Positions 9,310-19,150 of a stretch of 64,000 nucleotides of DNA are shown piece by piece. Position 1 is the stretch's first letter; every line of letters begins with the position of its first letter. The position numbers and the translations under genes were made by a program. The DNA lies in the NCBI RefSeq assembly GCF_029338335.1, contig NZ_CP119797.1; one strand, written 5' to 3'. Under the pieces are notes generated by a model. That model searched no databases and had not been told where the DNA came from. It worked only from the letters and a program-made list of their open reading frames with translations. The DNA is from Halomontanus rarus. Lineage in GTDB: Archaea; Halobacteriota; Halobacteria; Halobacteriales; Natrialbaceae.

Positions 9310-10680
9310 ATGGAAGACGTTTCCACACCGAGAGAGAGCACATCTGCGGACGACGTTCGAATCGGTCGGTTCGACGTGGACGTCACGCCCGAAATCGGCG
9401 ATCCGATCGCGTACGGCGAGGCCACGGGAATCGACGATCCGCTCTGCGCCCGTGGAATCGTCCTGATCGGCCGCGACGCGCCCATCGTACTCGCGAGTGT
9501 CGACTGGATCGGCAACGGCAACGCGGGTTACGACGCGTGGCGGGAACGACTCGCCGACGCGGCGGGGACGTCGCCCGAACGAGTCGCCGTCCACACGGTT
9601 CACCAGCACCAGACCCCGTGGTTCGACTACGACGCGATCGGAATGGTGCTCGCCCACGGCGCCCGGGTGTACCGCATCGATCCGTCCTACGCTCGAGAGA
9701 CCGTCGAACGGGTGGCCGCCGCCGTCGAGACTGCGGCGACGGAAGCCGAACCCGTCACGCACGTCGGCGTCGGTACCGCGGCAGTGGAGAACGTCGCGTC
9801 GAACCGTCAGTTGATCGACGGCGACGACCGAATCGCTCGCGTTCGCTTCAGCTCCGAATCCGAAGCCGAGTGGCGCGACGCGCCCGAAGGCCTGATCGAT
9901 CCGACGGTCTCTCTGGTGAGTTTCTGGAGGGAGGACACGCCGGTCGCGGCGTTGAGTTACTACGCCTGTCATCCGCAGAGTTACTACCGCGACGAGCAGG
10001 TGACCTGCGACTTTCCGGGCATCGCCCGCGGAACGGTTTCGGATGAAATCGGCGTTCCGCTGGTGCACTTCTGCGGGGCCGCCGGCAACGTCACCGCCGG
10101 GAAGTACAACGACGGCTCGCCGGAGAACCGGCCGGTTCTAGCTCGACGACTCGCGGACGGACTCGTTCGAGCCTGGAACGACGTGACGCCGGTGCCGGTC
10201 ACCGCCGCCGACGTCTCGTGGGGAGTCGAACGAGTCGGATTGCCGCCGGCCGCGAAGCTCGTCGCGGACGAACTGGCTTCCGACCTCGCGGAGGAGCCCG
10301 ACTATCGAACGGCTCGAAAACTGGCCTGGCTCTCCCGCTGTGAATGCGGGCACGAAATTCCGGTTACCTGCCTCGGCCTCGGCGACACTCGCATCGTGCA
10401 CGCGCCCGGAGAACTCTTCGTCGAATATCAGATCGCGGCCAAGCGGATGCGCCCGGATCTGACCGTCGCGATGGCGGCCTACGGCGACCTCGGCCCGATG
10501 TACATCGGTACCGAGGACGCGTATCCGATGGGCGGTTACGAGGTCGACACCGGCTCGCTCGTCGCGTCCGACGCCGAGGCGCCGCTCACGAACGCGATTC
10601 GCGACCTCCTCGATGCGTCCGATTCGACGGTGACGCCCTCCGACGTTACCGCCGAAAAAGTGCGACTCGAAGACGCGTAG
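9310..10680 (+). CDS. Divergent ceramidase-N-domain-like protein
   Basis: 456 residues. RIGRFDVDVTPEIGDPIAYG at the N-terminus, HTVHQHQTPWFDYD (the histidine cluster corresponding to SHTHHGPE of the copy at 3044-4390), YYACHPQSYY and VHFCGAAGNVTAGK follow the order of the neutral/alkaline ceramidase N-domain family. The spacing is the same but identity to the other copy looks low, so the two probably act on different amides. No signal peptide. The gene is 80 bp upstream of the DUF3604 gene, which has its own TATA box. Function beyond a zinc-dependent hydrolase cannot be stated. Confidence 0.65.
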   Translation: MEDVSTPRESTSADDVRIGRFDVDVTPEIGDPIAYGEATGIDDPLCARGIVLIGRDAPIVLASVDWIGNGNAGYDAWRERLADAAGTSPERVAVHTVHQHQTPWFDYDAIGMVLAHGARVYRIDPSYARETVERVAAAVETAATEAEPVTHVGVGTAAVENVASNRQLIDGDDRIARVRFSSESEAEWRDAPEGLIDPTVSLVSFWREDTPVAALSYYACHPQSYYRDEQVTCDFPGIARGTVSDEIGVPLVHFCGAAGNVTAGKYNDGSPENRPVLARRLADGLVRAWNDVTPVPVTAADVSWGVERVGLPPAAKLVADELASDLAEEPDYRTARKLAWLSRCECGHEIPVTCLGLGDTRIVHAPGELFVEYQIAAKRMRPDLTVAMAAYGDLGPMYIGTEDAYPMGGYEVDTGSLVASDAEAPLTNAIRDLLDASDSTVTPSDVTAEKVRLEDA

Positions 10681-10730
10681 CCAACGCGGCGCCCGAGAAC
10701 CGAGCCGTCGGTCGCGTACTTCTCGACAAC

Positions 10731-10739
10731 ACTTAAACC
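10731..10739 (+). promoter_or_regulatory. TATA box for DUF3604 gene
   Basis: ACTTAAACC is centred about 26 nt before ATG 10761, giving a leaderless transcript independent of the upstream gene. Confidence 0.6.
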
Positions 10740-10760
10740 ACTACTACGACATCTACCGCC

Positions 10761-12698
10761 ATGGCTCCCCGTCGGTTCGAGGACAACGACCACTGGTACG
10801 AACAGACGAGAACGCTGCAGCACACCTCACCGGTCGACGACGTGGCGACGATCGATCCCGATCGAGTCGAGGCCTACCGAGCACCCCGCGAGTGGCGCGT
10901 GACCTACGAGGTTCGCGAAGAACCGCTGCGCGCGGGCGATCACGTGGCGATGGAAATCCCGCTGTACTTCCGGCTCGATCACGGCCGACCGTACCCGGTC
11001 GGGACGACACACGTCGAACACGTCGACGACGCGAACCCTGGGTACGCGGCCGCTGTCGACGTCGAGACGCCGTCGGACAACGTGGAACTGCGCTTCGCGA
11101 TCACTCACACGAGTCGTTTGAGTATCCTCGACGTCGAAGTCGAGGTCGGCGCGATCCAAGTCGGAGATGCGCTAACGATAACCCTGGGAGACGAGGGAAG
11201 CAGTCGACTCAGGGCGCCGTCGTTCTCGCAGCGATTTCGGTTCGCCACCGGGGTCAGTCGAGGCGGGGACGGTACCTACCGTCCGCTCGCCGCTGAGCCG
11301 GTCGTCGACGTCCACGGGGCGGCCGCGAAGTCGCATCGCATCGTCGCTCCCTCGACCGTCGAGGTCGGCGAGTCCTTCGACGTCGACGTCTTCCCCGCCG
11401 ACGAATACAACCACAATCCGGCCGCGGAGTACGACGGAACGGCGCTACTCGAGGCGCCGGAATTCGTCGACGCGCCGCCCGACCTCGCGTTCGCCGCCAC
11501 CGGAGAGACGCTCGTCGCGCGCGCTCGAGAGGCGTTGCTAGACGACACCTACTCGTTCGAGGCGACCGCGAGCGCCGACGGGTGCGGAACGTTCGCCACG
11601 ATCGACCGCGAGAACGGGATCTTCGGTCAGAGTAATCCCGTGGCAACCGGCTGGTCGGAGCGGGACGTCTACTGGGGTGATATCCACGTACAGGGATACG
11701 ATAGCATCGGCGTCGGGACCGCCGCGGAGATGTTCGAGTGGGGGCGAAACGTCGAGGCGCTGGACTTCTGTGCGACGGCGAACCACTACGGGGGACGGTA
11801 CGAGGTCACGCCAGCGGTCTGGAACCGAGTGGTCGAGGCCAGCAACCGCTACGACGATCCCGGAGAGTTCGCCGCACTGATCAGCTACGAGTGGAGCGGT
11901 GAGTACGGCCATCGGAACGTCTATTTCCGCGACGACGAGGGGGCTTTCTTCGGGTCGTCGGGAACGACGTCCCACTACGAGGAGGCCGACACGATGGAGG
12001 AGCTGTGGACGATGTTGGACGCGTACGACGGCGAGGCGCTAGCGTTCCCCCATCACCCGAAGTTTTGCGGGCCGGGTCGAACGAGCTGGGACCGCTTCCA
12101 CGACGAGTACCAGAGACTGGTCGAGATCTACTCCGCGTGGGGCGACTCCGAAGCGGGCGGGCCGTGGTCGGTACGAGCGGGCCTCCGCAGGGGCCACCGC
12201 GTCGGCTTCACTGGCGGAACCGATACGCACGAGGGGCAGCCTGGAACCGGAACCCACGAGTTCGGCAAGGGCGCGGGGAAAACGGCGATATACGCGGACG
12301 AACTGACTCGCGACGGCGTCTTCGAGGCGCTCGCCGAACGCCGGACCTACGCGACGACGGGTCCACGAATCCTGCTGAAGACCGACTGTAACGGTCTCCG
12401 GATGGGCGCGGAGCGGTCGGCGACTGACGCCGATCGTCACTCCCGCACCGTCACCGCCCGGACGGTCGGTACCGCCCCCGTGACCGCGATCGACGTGATC
12501 CGGAACGGCGAGGTAGTTGCGACGTTCGAACCCGAGGAACGGGACGCGACGGTCGAGTGGACCGACGACGACCTCCTAAACGACGTGTTGCAGCCGCGAG
12601 ATCACCCCGACGGGCGCGACTCCGCGTTCTACTACGTCAGGGTCACGCAGGCCGACCGACATCGGGCCTGGGCCAGTCCGGTCTGGTTCTTGGAGTGA
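10761..12698 (+). CDS. DUF3604 family protein (PHP-like)
   Basis: 645 residues. The first 300 or so are beta-rich with no recognised motif. From about 305 comes the DUF3604 core: DVYWGDIHVQGYDSIG, ALDFCATANHY, SYEWSGEYGHRNVYF, AFPHHPKFC and GFTGGTDTHEGQPGT. The ordered His/Asp residues resemble a PHP-type metal site. DUF3604 members are uncharacterised but often sit beside sulfatases and glycan enzymes. No signal peptide. It converges on a second PHP-like gene (12866-13864), and the two may belong to one process. Function is unproven. Confidence 0.8.
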   Translation: MAPRRFEDNDHWYEQTRTLQHTSPVDDVATIDPDRVEAYRAPREWRVTYEVREEPLRAGDHVAMEIPLYFRLDHGRPYPVGTTHVEHVDDANPGYAAAVDVETPSDNVELRFAITHTSRLSILDVEVEVGAIQVGDALTITLGDEGSSRLRAPSFSQRFRFATGVSRGGDGTYRPLAAEPVVDVHGAAAKSHRIVAPSTVEVGESFDVDVFPADEYNHNPAAEYDGTALLEAPEFVDAPPDLAFAATGETLVARAREALLDDTYSFEATASADGCGTFATIDRENGIFGQSNPVATGWSERDVYWGDIHVQGYDSIGVGTAAEMFEWGRNVEALDFCATANHYGGRYEVTPAVWNRVVEASNRYDDPGEFAALISYEWSGEYGHRNVYFRDDEGAFFGSSGTTSHYEEADTMEELWTMLDAYDGEALAFPHHPKFCGPGRTSWDRFHDEYQRLVEIYSAWGDSEAGGPWSVRAGLRRGHRVGFTGGTDTHEGQPGTGTHEFGKGAGKTAIYADELTRDGVFEALAERRTYATTGPRILLKTDCNGLRMGAERSATDADRHSRTVTARTVGTAPVTAIDVIRNGEVVATFEPEERDATVEWTDDDLLNDVLQPRDHPDGRDSAFYYVRVTQADRHRAWASPVWFLE

Positions 12699-12865
12699 GG
12701 CGGTGCCTCGAACAGGTTCGCCCGTCGAGTACGACGGATCCGATCGCCCGATCTCGTAAGATACGCCCGGCGATCGGTCATCCAGATCGGCGGTCGTACC
12801 GAACGGGGAACGTACCCACGTCCGAAGCCGATGCAGTTCCGTCGAGCGAAAAACCGTCGTCGCGA

Positions 12866-13864
12866 TTACGTGTGGCGTTCGGTTCCGCCCAGCTCGTCGT
12901 GTTCGAGGAGAATCGGCTGCGAGAAGATCCGTTCTCCCCCCTCGTCTTCGGCCTCGATCCGGACGTACGTTTCCTTCCCGTTCAGTGCGTAGGCGGCGGT
13001 GCGATCGCGTTCGGTCCGCACGAGACACCGATCGCTGATAAAATCGATGCGGTCGGCGCTGTTGGTTTCGACCGCGATCTCGCCCTCGCGCACCGCGATA
13101 CGCTCGAACGCCAGTCCGGATCCCCGGAGGGCGCCGTAGAAGTGTCCCCGTCGGTAGGCGAGAGCGGCGGCTTCCTCCGTGGCCGACGGAACTAACAGAA
13201 CGTTTCTACCGTACGTGTCGTCGGTCCAGTCGGGAACGGGATACCAGGGAGCGTGGTAGTCCGGGTTGAAGAACCCGTACACCATCCGTCCCGTGAGGAG
13301 TAGTTCGTCCCAGATCGATAGCGAGTCGCCGGTCCCGCCGTACTTCGCTTCGCACCTGTGATTGTACGCCTCGACGCCGAGTACGCGCGAATCGAAGTCG
13401 ACGCGATCGAGCAACCCGTCGATCGGGAGGCCCGTCCGCTTGGGGTGGTTGATCACGATGCCGCCGCCGTCGTCGTAGGCGAGCTCGGCGAGGATCTCCT
13501 CGAAGAGGTCCCGCCAGTTCCCGTCGTATCCGTCACCGTTGTCGAAGCGGCTGCCGACCGCGCAGTAGTGGCCGCGGGAGTCGTTCGTACTCATCTCCGC
13601 GTTGGGACAACCGAGAGCGTCGTCCGGAACGTCCTCGAAGTACTCTTCGAGCGGATAGGTCGGTTTCGACGGGTAGTAGTTGCTGATCGCGAAGTGTCGG
13701 ATCCCGTCTTCGTACATCGACTCGAACGTCGTCTGGCCGTCCTGGTGTTCCGTCGTCACCACCCACTCGCCCTCTCCGGGATTGGCGGAGAACGTGTGCG
13801 TGTGATTGACCGAGTGGAGCCGTTGTGCGGACTCCCACTCGAGGTCCGCGTACGGATCGTGCAT
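12866..13864 (-). CDS. PHP-domain-like metal hydrolase
   Basis: 332 residues from ATG 13864. A start at 13909 is open, but a strong TATA box (minus-strand CATATAAGTG, 13891-13900) lies inside that extension, so the downstream ATG (MHDPYADLEW) is preferred. NHTHTFSANP is the H-x-H start of a PHP fold; GIVINHPKRTG, EAYNHRCE and a C-terminal beta domain follow. PHP proteins are phosphoesterases or other metal hydrolases; the substrate is unknown here. It resembles the C-terminal half of the convergent DUF3604 protein in its motif order. Cytoplasmic by lack of a signal. Confidence 0.7.
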   Translation of the reverse strand: MHDPYADLEWESAQRLHSVNHTHTFSANPGEGEWVVTTEHQDGQTTFESMYEDGIRHFAISNYYPSKPTYPLEEYFEDVPDDALGCPNAEMSTNDSRGHYCAVGSRFDNGDGYDGNWRDLFEEILAELAYDDGGGIVINHPKRTGLPIDGLLDRVDFDSRVLGVEAYNHRCEAKYGGTGDSLSIWDELLLTGRMVYGFFNPDYHAPWYPVPDWTDDTYGRNVLLVPSATEEAAALAYRRGHFYGALRGSGLAFERIAVREGEIAVETNSADRIDFISDRCLVRTERDRTAAYALNGKETYVRIEAEDEGGERIFSQPILLEHDELGGTERHT

Positions 13865-13890
13865 GTTCACGCGCCACTCCGTCGGCAACT

Positions 13891-13900
13891 CACTTATATG
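13891..13900 (-). promoter_or_regulatory. TATA box that sets the PHP-like gene start
   Basis: Minus-strand CATATAAGTG is about 32 nt before ATG 13864. The rest of the stretch to 14270 (divergent from the dehydrogenase gene) holds no gene I can support. Confidence 0.6.
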
Positions 13901-14270
13901 GTCTCCCATCTCCCACGACGATCGATCACCCTCGAACTCACCTTCAGCGTCGCCGAGTTTGCTCGGCCGATGGGCCCGATGGGGCCGATCGGCGTCCCGT
14001 TCGCGATCGCCGTCCGAGCGGCTCGAGTCGAGTAGTTCACTCGCGGTAGTACTCGACGCGGCTGTTCCCTGTCGGCGACGAACTCGAGGCTGGCTCCGAT
14101 CGTCCCGACGACAGTCCCGTCAGGTACGGCGTGTGCCAGTCGAAATCGCCGTCAGAACGATCGGTTCGTCCGCATTCGGCTCCTCGCCGGCGAATCGAAC
14201 ACCGACAGGCTGCTCGTTTCTCTTTCCGATCCACACAGCTATATCGGAGACCCTCGAAACCTTCCAACGA

Positions 14271-15281
14271 ATGTACATTCTCGTGACCTACCCGAACGCT
14301 CGATCCAACGAAACGCTCTATCCGTCCGCGGTCGTCGACCGACTCGAGTCGTTGGGCGAGGTCGACTGGAACGACTCCGACGAACAGTTGAGCCGGGACG
14401 AACTCCGGGACCGTCTCGAGGGCGTCGACGTCTGCGTCACCGGTTGGGGGACGCACGAACTGTCCGAGTACGTGCTCGGCGAGGCCGGCTCACTCGAGTT
14501 GGTCGCCCACGTGGGCGGAAGCGTCGCGTCCATCGCGTCTCCGGCGCTGTACGACCGTGAAATCCCCGTCTGTAGCGCGAACCACGTCATGGCCCCGTTC
14601 GTCGCCGAGGGGATCCTCTCGTACGTGTTGTCGTCGTTCCGTTCCGTCATCGACTTCGATGCGGCCGTCAAACGAGGCGAGTGGCCGAGCAAGGCCGGGG
14701 ATCCGACCGACTCCCTCTACGGGGCCACCGTCGGTTTCGTCGGCCTCGGAACGGTCGGTCGGACGCTCCTGGAGCTTCTCGAGCCGTTCGACGTGACGGT
14801 CGACGTGTACGATCCGTACATCTCGAGCGACGACCTGGCCCCGTTCGATTTCGCGACGCGGGCCGACCTCGAGTCGACGCTCGAGGGCGCCGACGTGGTG
14901 TCGATTCACGCCTCGAAAACTCCCGAGACGCTGCATATGATCGACACCGACCGCCTCGCTTCGCTGCCCGACGGCTGCCTCCTCGTGAACGCAGCTCGCG
15001 GTGCCATCGTCGACGAGGATGCGCTCGTCGACGAACTCGAGACCGGTCGCATCTCGGCCGCGCTCGACGTGTACGAAGAGGAGCCGCTCCCCGAGGACCA
15101 TCCGCTTCGGGACATCGAAAACGTCGTCCTCGGGCCGCACGTGGCCGGAAATCCTTGCCGGCGTCACCTGGCTGACGCCGTCGTCACCGAGGTCGAGCGG
15201 TTCGATCGCGGCGACCCGCTCCAGCATACGGTTCCTCGAGAGCGCTACGAGATGATGACCCGCGACTGGCTCTCGGCCTGA
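14271..15281 (+). CDS. D-isomer-specific 2-hydroxyacid dehydrogenase
   Basis: 336 residues from ATG 14271; the open frame upstream to 13806 is an artefact. The NAD-binding Rossmann motif G158-L-G-T-V-G163 and the catalytic stations NAARGAIVDEDAL (Arg), DVYEEEPLPEDHP (Glu) and LGPHVAGN (His) are all present, as in phosphoglycerate, glyoxylate and hydroxypyruvate reductases. It oxidises or reduces a D-2-hydroxy acid with NAD(P). Its stop converges with the amidohydrolase at 15486. In this setting a role in sugar-acid or glycerate metabolism is plausible, but the substrate is not determined. Confidence 0.88.
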   Translation: MYILVTYPNARSNETLYPSAVVDRLESLGEVDWNDSDEQLSRDELRDRLEGVDVCVTGWGTHELSEYVLGEAGSLELVAHVGGSVASIASPALYDREIPVCSANHVMAPFVAEGILSYVLSSFRSVIDFDAAVKRGEWPSKAGDPTDSLYGATVGFVGLGTVGRTLLELLEPFDVTVDVYDPYISSDDLAPFDFATRADLESTLEGADVVSIHASKTPETLHMIDTDRLASLPDGCLLVNAARGAIVDEDALVDELETGRISAALDVYEEEPLPEDHPLRDIENVVLGPHVAGNPCRRHLADAVVTEVERFDRGDPLQHTVPRERYEMMTRDWLSA

Positions 15282-15485
15282 GGCGGCCGACGGCTCGTCC
15301 GGCCCTCGTACGTCGTCGCGCTCGAGTGGAACTCCGCGAGAGCTGTAGCGGACCGCCGCCGCTCGTTTCGATCGAGGTAATCTCGCGACGCTCGAGGTCG
15401 TACCAGAGAGAGTCGGATCGCGTCTTGCGGTTCGAGAGTGGCCCCTCGAGAGAACTCGAGTGGACTCGAGAGACCGGGAACGCGC

Positions 15486-17171
15486 TCACTCGAGCAGCGA
15501 TAGGACGTTCTCGCTTCGAACGCGGTCCTTCTCGGCCTCGTCGACGGGGAGGTTGTCGGTGTAGTTGTAGTAGGCCTCGAAGATGTGAAACGGAAGCCGC
15601 GGACCGGTGACGAGGTGTTCGGTGCCGATGGTTTCGACCAGCTCCTCGCCCTGGTAGCCGAAGTAGTAGAACAGGTCGTCGAGGACGAACAGAGTTCGTC
15701 CCGACCGCACCTGGTTGTCGAGGCGGACCCCGGAGGGCTTCGAGACGCAGGTCTCCTCGTAGACGCGTTCGGCGTTGTTCCAGAGGTTTCCGACGATCAC
15801 GTCGGTGTCCGGACACTCCTCGAGCAGTTCGACGAGTTGGTCGACGTGTTCCTCGGTGAAGCTCCGCGTCCCGCCGTCCTCGAATCCGCGGAGTTGCATT
15901 CGCGGATGGCGCTGGCGCTGGTCCTGGAGGACGGCGACGATCATGACCGGTACGTCGAGGTCAGCGCACTCGTGTAGTAGCTCCGCGACGGCCGACTGGT
16001 CGAGATCGTAATCGTGGTAGCAGGGAAACAGCCGAACGCCTCGCATTCCCAACTCCTCGACGGCCTCGCGGAGGTCCTTGCGCCACGCCGCGTACGTCGG
16101 GTCGATCGTGGCGAAGGGGATCAGCCGGTCCTCGTACCCTTCGAGGTCCGCCACGAGCTCTCGGTTGGCCCGGTGGCAGTTCCGGTAGAACAGCGCGTCG
16201 ATAGCCGAGACGATCGCCTCGTCGACGCCCTTCTCGTCCATTCGATCGACGAGCGCTTCCGGCGAGGCGTCCAGACTCCGGAAGGGCCAGTTGCCGACGT
16301 AGGCGTTCGCGTCGACGATCGTCTCCTCGCGCGGTCGCTCGAGCGCCTCGAAGCGCGCCCTCGTTTCCGCCTTGCGCTCCGCGAGTTCGTCGGCCGAGTA
16401 CCGGTTCGGCACGTCGTCCGAGAGCAGATTCTCGAAGTTGTAGGCGATGTCGGTTTTCTCCGCCGGCGAGAGATCGAGCCCCTCGAGCTTGCCGACGCCG
16501 GGTTGGAACCAGGTGTCGGTGCCGAACACGAGGCGGTCGGTACCCAGCCGCTCGGCGGCCATCTCGACGTTGCCCGTCTCGCAGTTGCTCCCGCTGATGT
16601 CCAGAATGACGTTGTCGACGTCCTCGACGTTCTTGATACGGTACTCGGGGTCGCCGCCCGCGACGATGTGCGCGGAGATGAGCTTCAGGTCGGGGTACCG
16701 TTCGGCCAGTTCGACGACGTCCTCGGTGAACGCCTCGCTGGGGTCGCGGTAGTCGGCCGGGAGCCGCTGCATGACGTGGGAGATGATCGGCACGTCCATG
16801 TCGACGGCCGCCTCGGCCAGCGGAAAGAACTCCTCGTCCGAGATGTTCACCGGTGTCCCGTTGAAGTGGTGTTTGAGGCCGACGAGACCGTCCTCCTCGA
16901 CGGCACGGCGGAACTCTTCGACGGCTGCGTCGCCCAGTCGAGGATCGACGCGCGCCCACCCGTAGAACAGGTCGGGGTACTCTTCGACGTACTTCGCGAC
17001 GATCTCGTTGTAGCGGCGACACTCCTCGATCGTATTTCCGACTTCGCCGATGAGGGCGATCCTGTCGACACCCTGCCGATCCATCTCGCCGCGGAGCTGT
17101 TCGGCACGCTCTGCGCGTTTCTCGGGCGTCGATTCGTCTTCCGTCCACACGTGTAAGTGACAGTCTATCAT
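15486..17171 (-). CDS. Two-domain amidohydrolase (active half N-terminal), copy 1
   Basis: 561 residues. The N-terminal half (1-275) keeps a full COG2159 metal site: D3-C-H5-L-H7, K100-H101, S131-H132, S167-A-H168 and G217-T-D219. The C-terminal half (about 284-561) starts V286-D-A-N289-A-Y-V-G where HxH should be, and ends TGPRLP where GTD should be, so it is probably catalytically dead. Coding length is exactly 1686 nt, the same as the next copy at 17318-19003. It may be a decarboxylase or hydrolase of a cyclic or aromatic-like acid; the substrate is unknown. The dead half may bind substrate or mediate dimerisation (inference). Same strand as 17318-19003, 146 bp apart. Confidence 0.85.
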   Translation of the reverse strand: MIDCHLHVWTEDESTPEKRAERAEQLRGEMDRQGVDRIALIGEVGNTIEECRRYNEIVAKYVEEYPDLFYGWARVDPRLGDAAVEEFRRAVEEDGLVGLKHHFNGTPVNISDEEFFPLAEAAVDMDVPIISHVMQRLPADYRDPSEAFTEDVVELAERYPDLKLISAHIVAGGDPEYRIKNVEDVDNVILDISGSNCETGNVEMAAERLGTDRLVFGTDTWFQPGVGKLEGLDLSPAEKTDIAYNFENLLSDDVPNRYSADELAERKAETRARFEALERPREETIVDANAYVGNWPFRSLDASPEALVDRMDEKGVDEAIVSAIDALFYRNCHRANRELVADLEGYEDRLIPFATIDPTYAAWRKDLREAVEELGMRGVRLFPCYHDYDLDQSAVAELLHECADLDVPVMIVAVLQDQRQRHPRMQLRGFEDGGTRSFTEEHVDQLVELLEECPDTDVIVGNLWNNAERVYEETCVSKPSGVRLDNQVRSGRTLFVLDDLFYYFGYQGEELVETIGTEHLVTGPRLPFHIFEAYYNYTDNLPVDEAEKDRVRSENVLSLLE

Positions 17172-17317
17172 TCGACCTAGCGTAGTAAGGATAGAGTACG
17201 GTCAAAAGTCTTCCTGTGGAAGGGGTCTGTGCAGTGGGGCGCGATCGAGACTCTCTCTCCGGAGCGGACGAGTCGACGGATCGGACGGATGCGGGAACTA
17301 TTCCCGTCGACGATCGA

Positions 17318-19003
17318 CTAGCCGAGCAGCTCGAGTACGTTACCGGCGCGAACGCGATCCTTCGCTTCCTCGTCGACGGGCAGGTACTCGACGTAGTTGT
17401 AGTACGACTGGACGACGGAGAACGGAAGCTGTGCGCTGAACGCGAGGTGGTCGGCGCCGACGTCCCTGGCGACGGCTTCGGCCTGGACATCGTAGTAGAT
17501 GAAGAGCCCGTCGATATTGAAGAGTATCTCGGCGTCGTGACTCTCGTTGCGGAGCCAGTGGTGGTCTATTCGGCTTCGGGTCTCCTCGAGGATTCGGGGA
17601 GCGCTCGCCCAGCAGTTGTCGAGGATCACGTCGGTCTCGGGACACTCCGTGAGCAGGTCGATGAGCGCGTCGATCTGGTCGTCGTTCCACCGGTCTCGGA
17701 ACATCTCCTCGGAGCCGACGGGTTTGTGCGTCGGGTGCTGCTTCCGGAGGTCCTCGAGGACCGAGCAGACGACGACGGGGAGGTCGCGCTCGCCGGCGGC
17801 GGTCATGAGTTCCCGCGCCGGGTCCTCGTCGAGCGCGTACCCGTGGTACAGCGGAAGCATCTTGACGGCTTTCGCACCCCGGTCGATACACTCGTCTACG
17901 TTCTCTCGCCACTTGCTGTAGGTCGGGTCGACGGTAGCGACCGGGATGAGGCGGTCCTCGTGGCCGTCGATACGGTCGAAGAGCTGCAGGTTCGCCTTCG
18001 GTACGTTGCGCACGTGGGCGGCGTCGAGCGAAGAGACCAGCGCCTTGTCGATCCCCTCCGCGTCCATTCGTGCGAGCAACTCCTCGGGACTGCCCTCGAC
18101 GTCGCGATACGGCCAGTTACCGACGAAGGCGTTGGCGTCGACGATGGTCTCCTCGCGGGGCGATTCGAACCGTTCGAAGCGCTCGATCGCGGCGACCTTT
18201 CGCTCTTCGAGGTCGTTGGGTTCGAGCTTGTTCGGAGTCGATTCGGGAACGAGCGATTCGAAGTTGTAGGCGATCTCGGCCTTCTCCTCGGGGGTCAGGT
18301 CGCACCCCATGAGATTCCCGGTGTCCGGGAAGAGCCACCCGTCGGTGCCGAACACGAGTCGGTCGACGCCGAGGGACTCGGCGGCCGTCTCCACCTGCCC
18401 CTGTTCACAGTCCGACCCCGAAATGTCGAGGTAGACGTTCTCGAGATCGGTCAGGTTACGCACCCGACGCTCCCAGTCGCCGCCGGCGCCGATGTGCCCG
18501 GAAATGAGGTCCAGATCGGGGTAGCGCTCGGCCACCTCGCGGACGTGTTCGGTCTGGGTTTCGTAGGGTGCGATCTCCTCCCGGTGCTCGCGAGTCCGCT
18601 GGGTGACGTGGGAGATGACCGGCACGTCCATCTCGTCGGCCGCCTCGAGCAACGGGTCGACTACCGGGTCCGAGAGCGGGTGATGGAATCGGTTGGAGTG
18701 GTGCTTGAACCCGACGAAGCCGTCCGCTTCGACCGCGCGACGGAACTCCTCGACGGCGCCTTCGCCCCACTCCGGATCGATGTATACCCAGGCGTAGCCG
18801 AGGTCGGAGTGCTCTTCGAGGAGCCTCGCCGTGCGCTCGTTTTGTTCGACGGTCTCCTCGAGGTCGTCTCCCGGATACGGCATCAGGGCGAAGCGTTCGA
18901 TGCCGACGCGCTCCATCTCCCGCCGGGTCCAGTCGGCGTACTCCTGTCGCTTCGCCGCCGTCGAAAGATCCTCGGCTCTAATGTGCTGGTGACAGTCTAT
19001 CAC
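17318..19003 (-). CDS. Two-domain amidohydrolase (active half N-terminal), copy 2
   Basis: 561 residues from a GTG at 19003. The frame is open to ATG 19075, but a TATA box (19027-19037) lies inside that extension and the GTG start gives exactly the length of copy 1 with the same first residues (MIDCHQH). The N-terminal half has H5-x-H7, KHHSNRF, SHV, SGHI and FGTD. The C-terminal half begins IVDANAFVGNWPYR and ends FSAQLP, lacking the ligands. Probably a recent-to-moderate duplicate of the gene at 15486-17171, divergent from the Gfo/Idh gene. The function class is metal-dependent hydrolase or decarboxylase, substrate unknown. Confidence 0.85.
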   Translation of the reverse strand: MIDCHQHIRAEDLSTAAKRQEYADWTRREMERVGIERFALMPYPGDDLEETVEQNERTARLLEEHSDLGYAWVYIDPEWGEGAVEEFRRAVEADGFVGFKHHSNRFHHPLSDPVVDPLLEAADEMDVPVISHVTQRTREHREEIAPYETQTEHVREVAERYPDLDLISGHIGAGGDWERRVRNLTDLENVYLDISGSDCEQGQVETAAESLGVDRLVFGTDGWLFPDTGNLMGCDLTPEEKAEIAYNFESLVPESTPNKLEPNDLEERKVAAIERFERFESPREETIVDANAFVGNWPYRDVEGSPEELLARMDAEGIDKALVSSLDAAHVRNVPKANLQLFDRIDGHEDRLIPVATVDPTYSKWRENVDECIDRGAKAVKMLPLYHGYALDEDPARELMTAAGERDLPVVVCSVLEDLRKQHPTHKPVGSEEMFRDRWNDDQIDALIDLLTECPETDVILDNCWASAPRILEETRSRIDHHWLRNESHDAEILFNIDGLFIYYDVQAEAVARDVGADHLAFSAQLPFSVVQSYYNYVEYLPVDEEAKDRVRAGNVLELLG

Positions 19004-19026
19004 GACTCGGCCAGCGTCAGCGGAGG

Positions 19027-19037
19027 GCTTATATCTT
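19027..19037 (-). promoter_or_regulatory. TATA box supporting the GTG start at 19003
   Basis: Minus-strand AAGATATAAGC is about 29 nt before GTG 19003, giving an almost leaderless transcript. Confidence 0.65.
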
Positions 19038-19116
19038 ACTCCCGCTGCCCGGATGCAAAGGGCGAGGGAAATCACCGCTTCGTTCGACCAGTACCGACGG
19101 TTCGACGACCGGAACG

Positions 19117-19125
19117 ACTTTTACG
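19117..19125 (+). promoter_or_regulatory. TATA box for Gfo/Idh gene
   Basis: ACTTTTACG lies about 30 nt before ATG 19151, back to back with the leftward TATA box at 19027-19037. Confidence 0.55.
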
Positions 19126-19150
19126 TACTGGTGACTTCCCTCGACGAAGG

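Noticed and set aside
17216..19150. Long N-terminal extension of the Gfo/Idh frame
   Set aside because: It is antisense to the amidohydrolase, and a TATA box points to ATG 19151.
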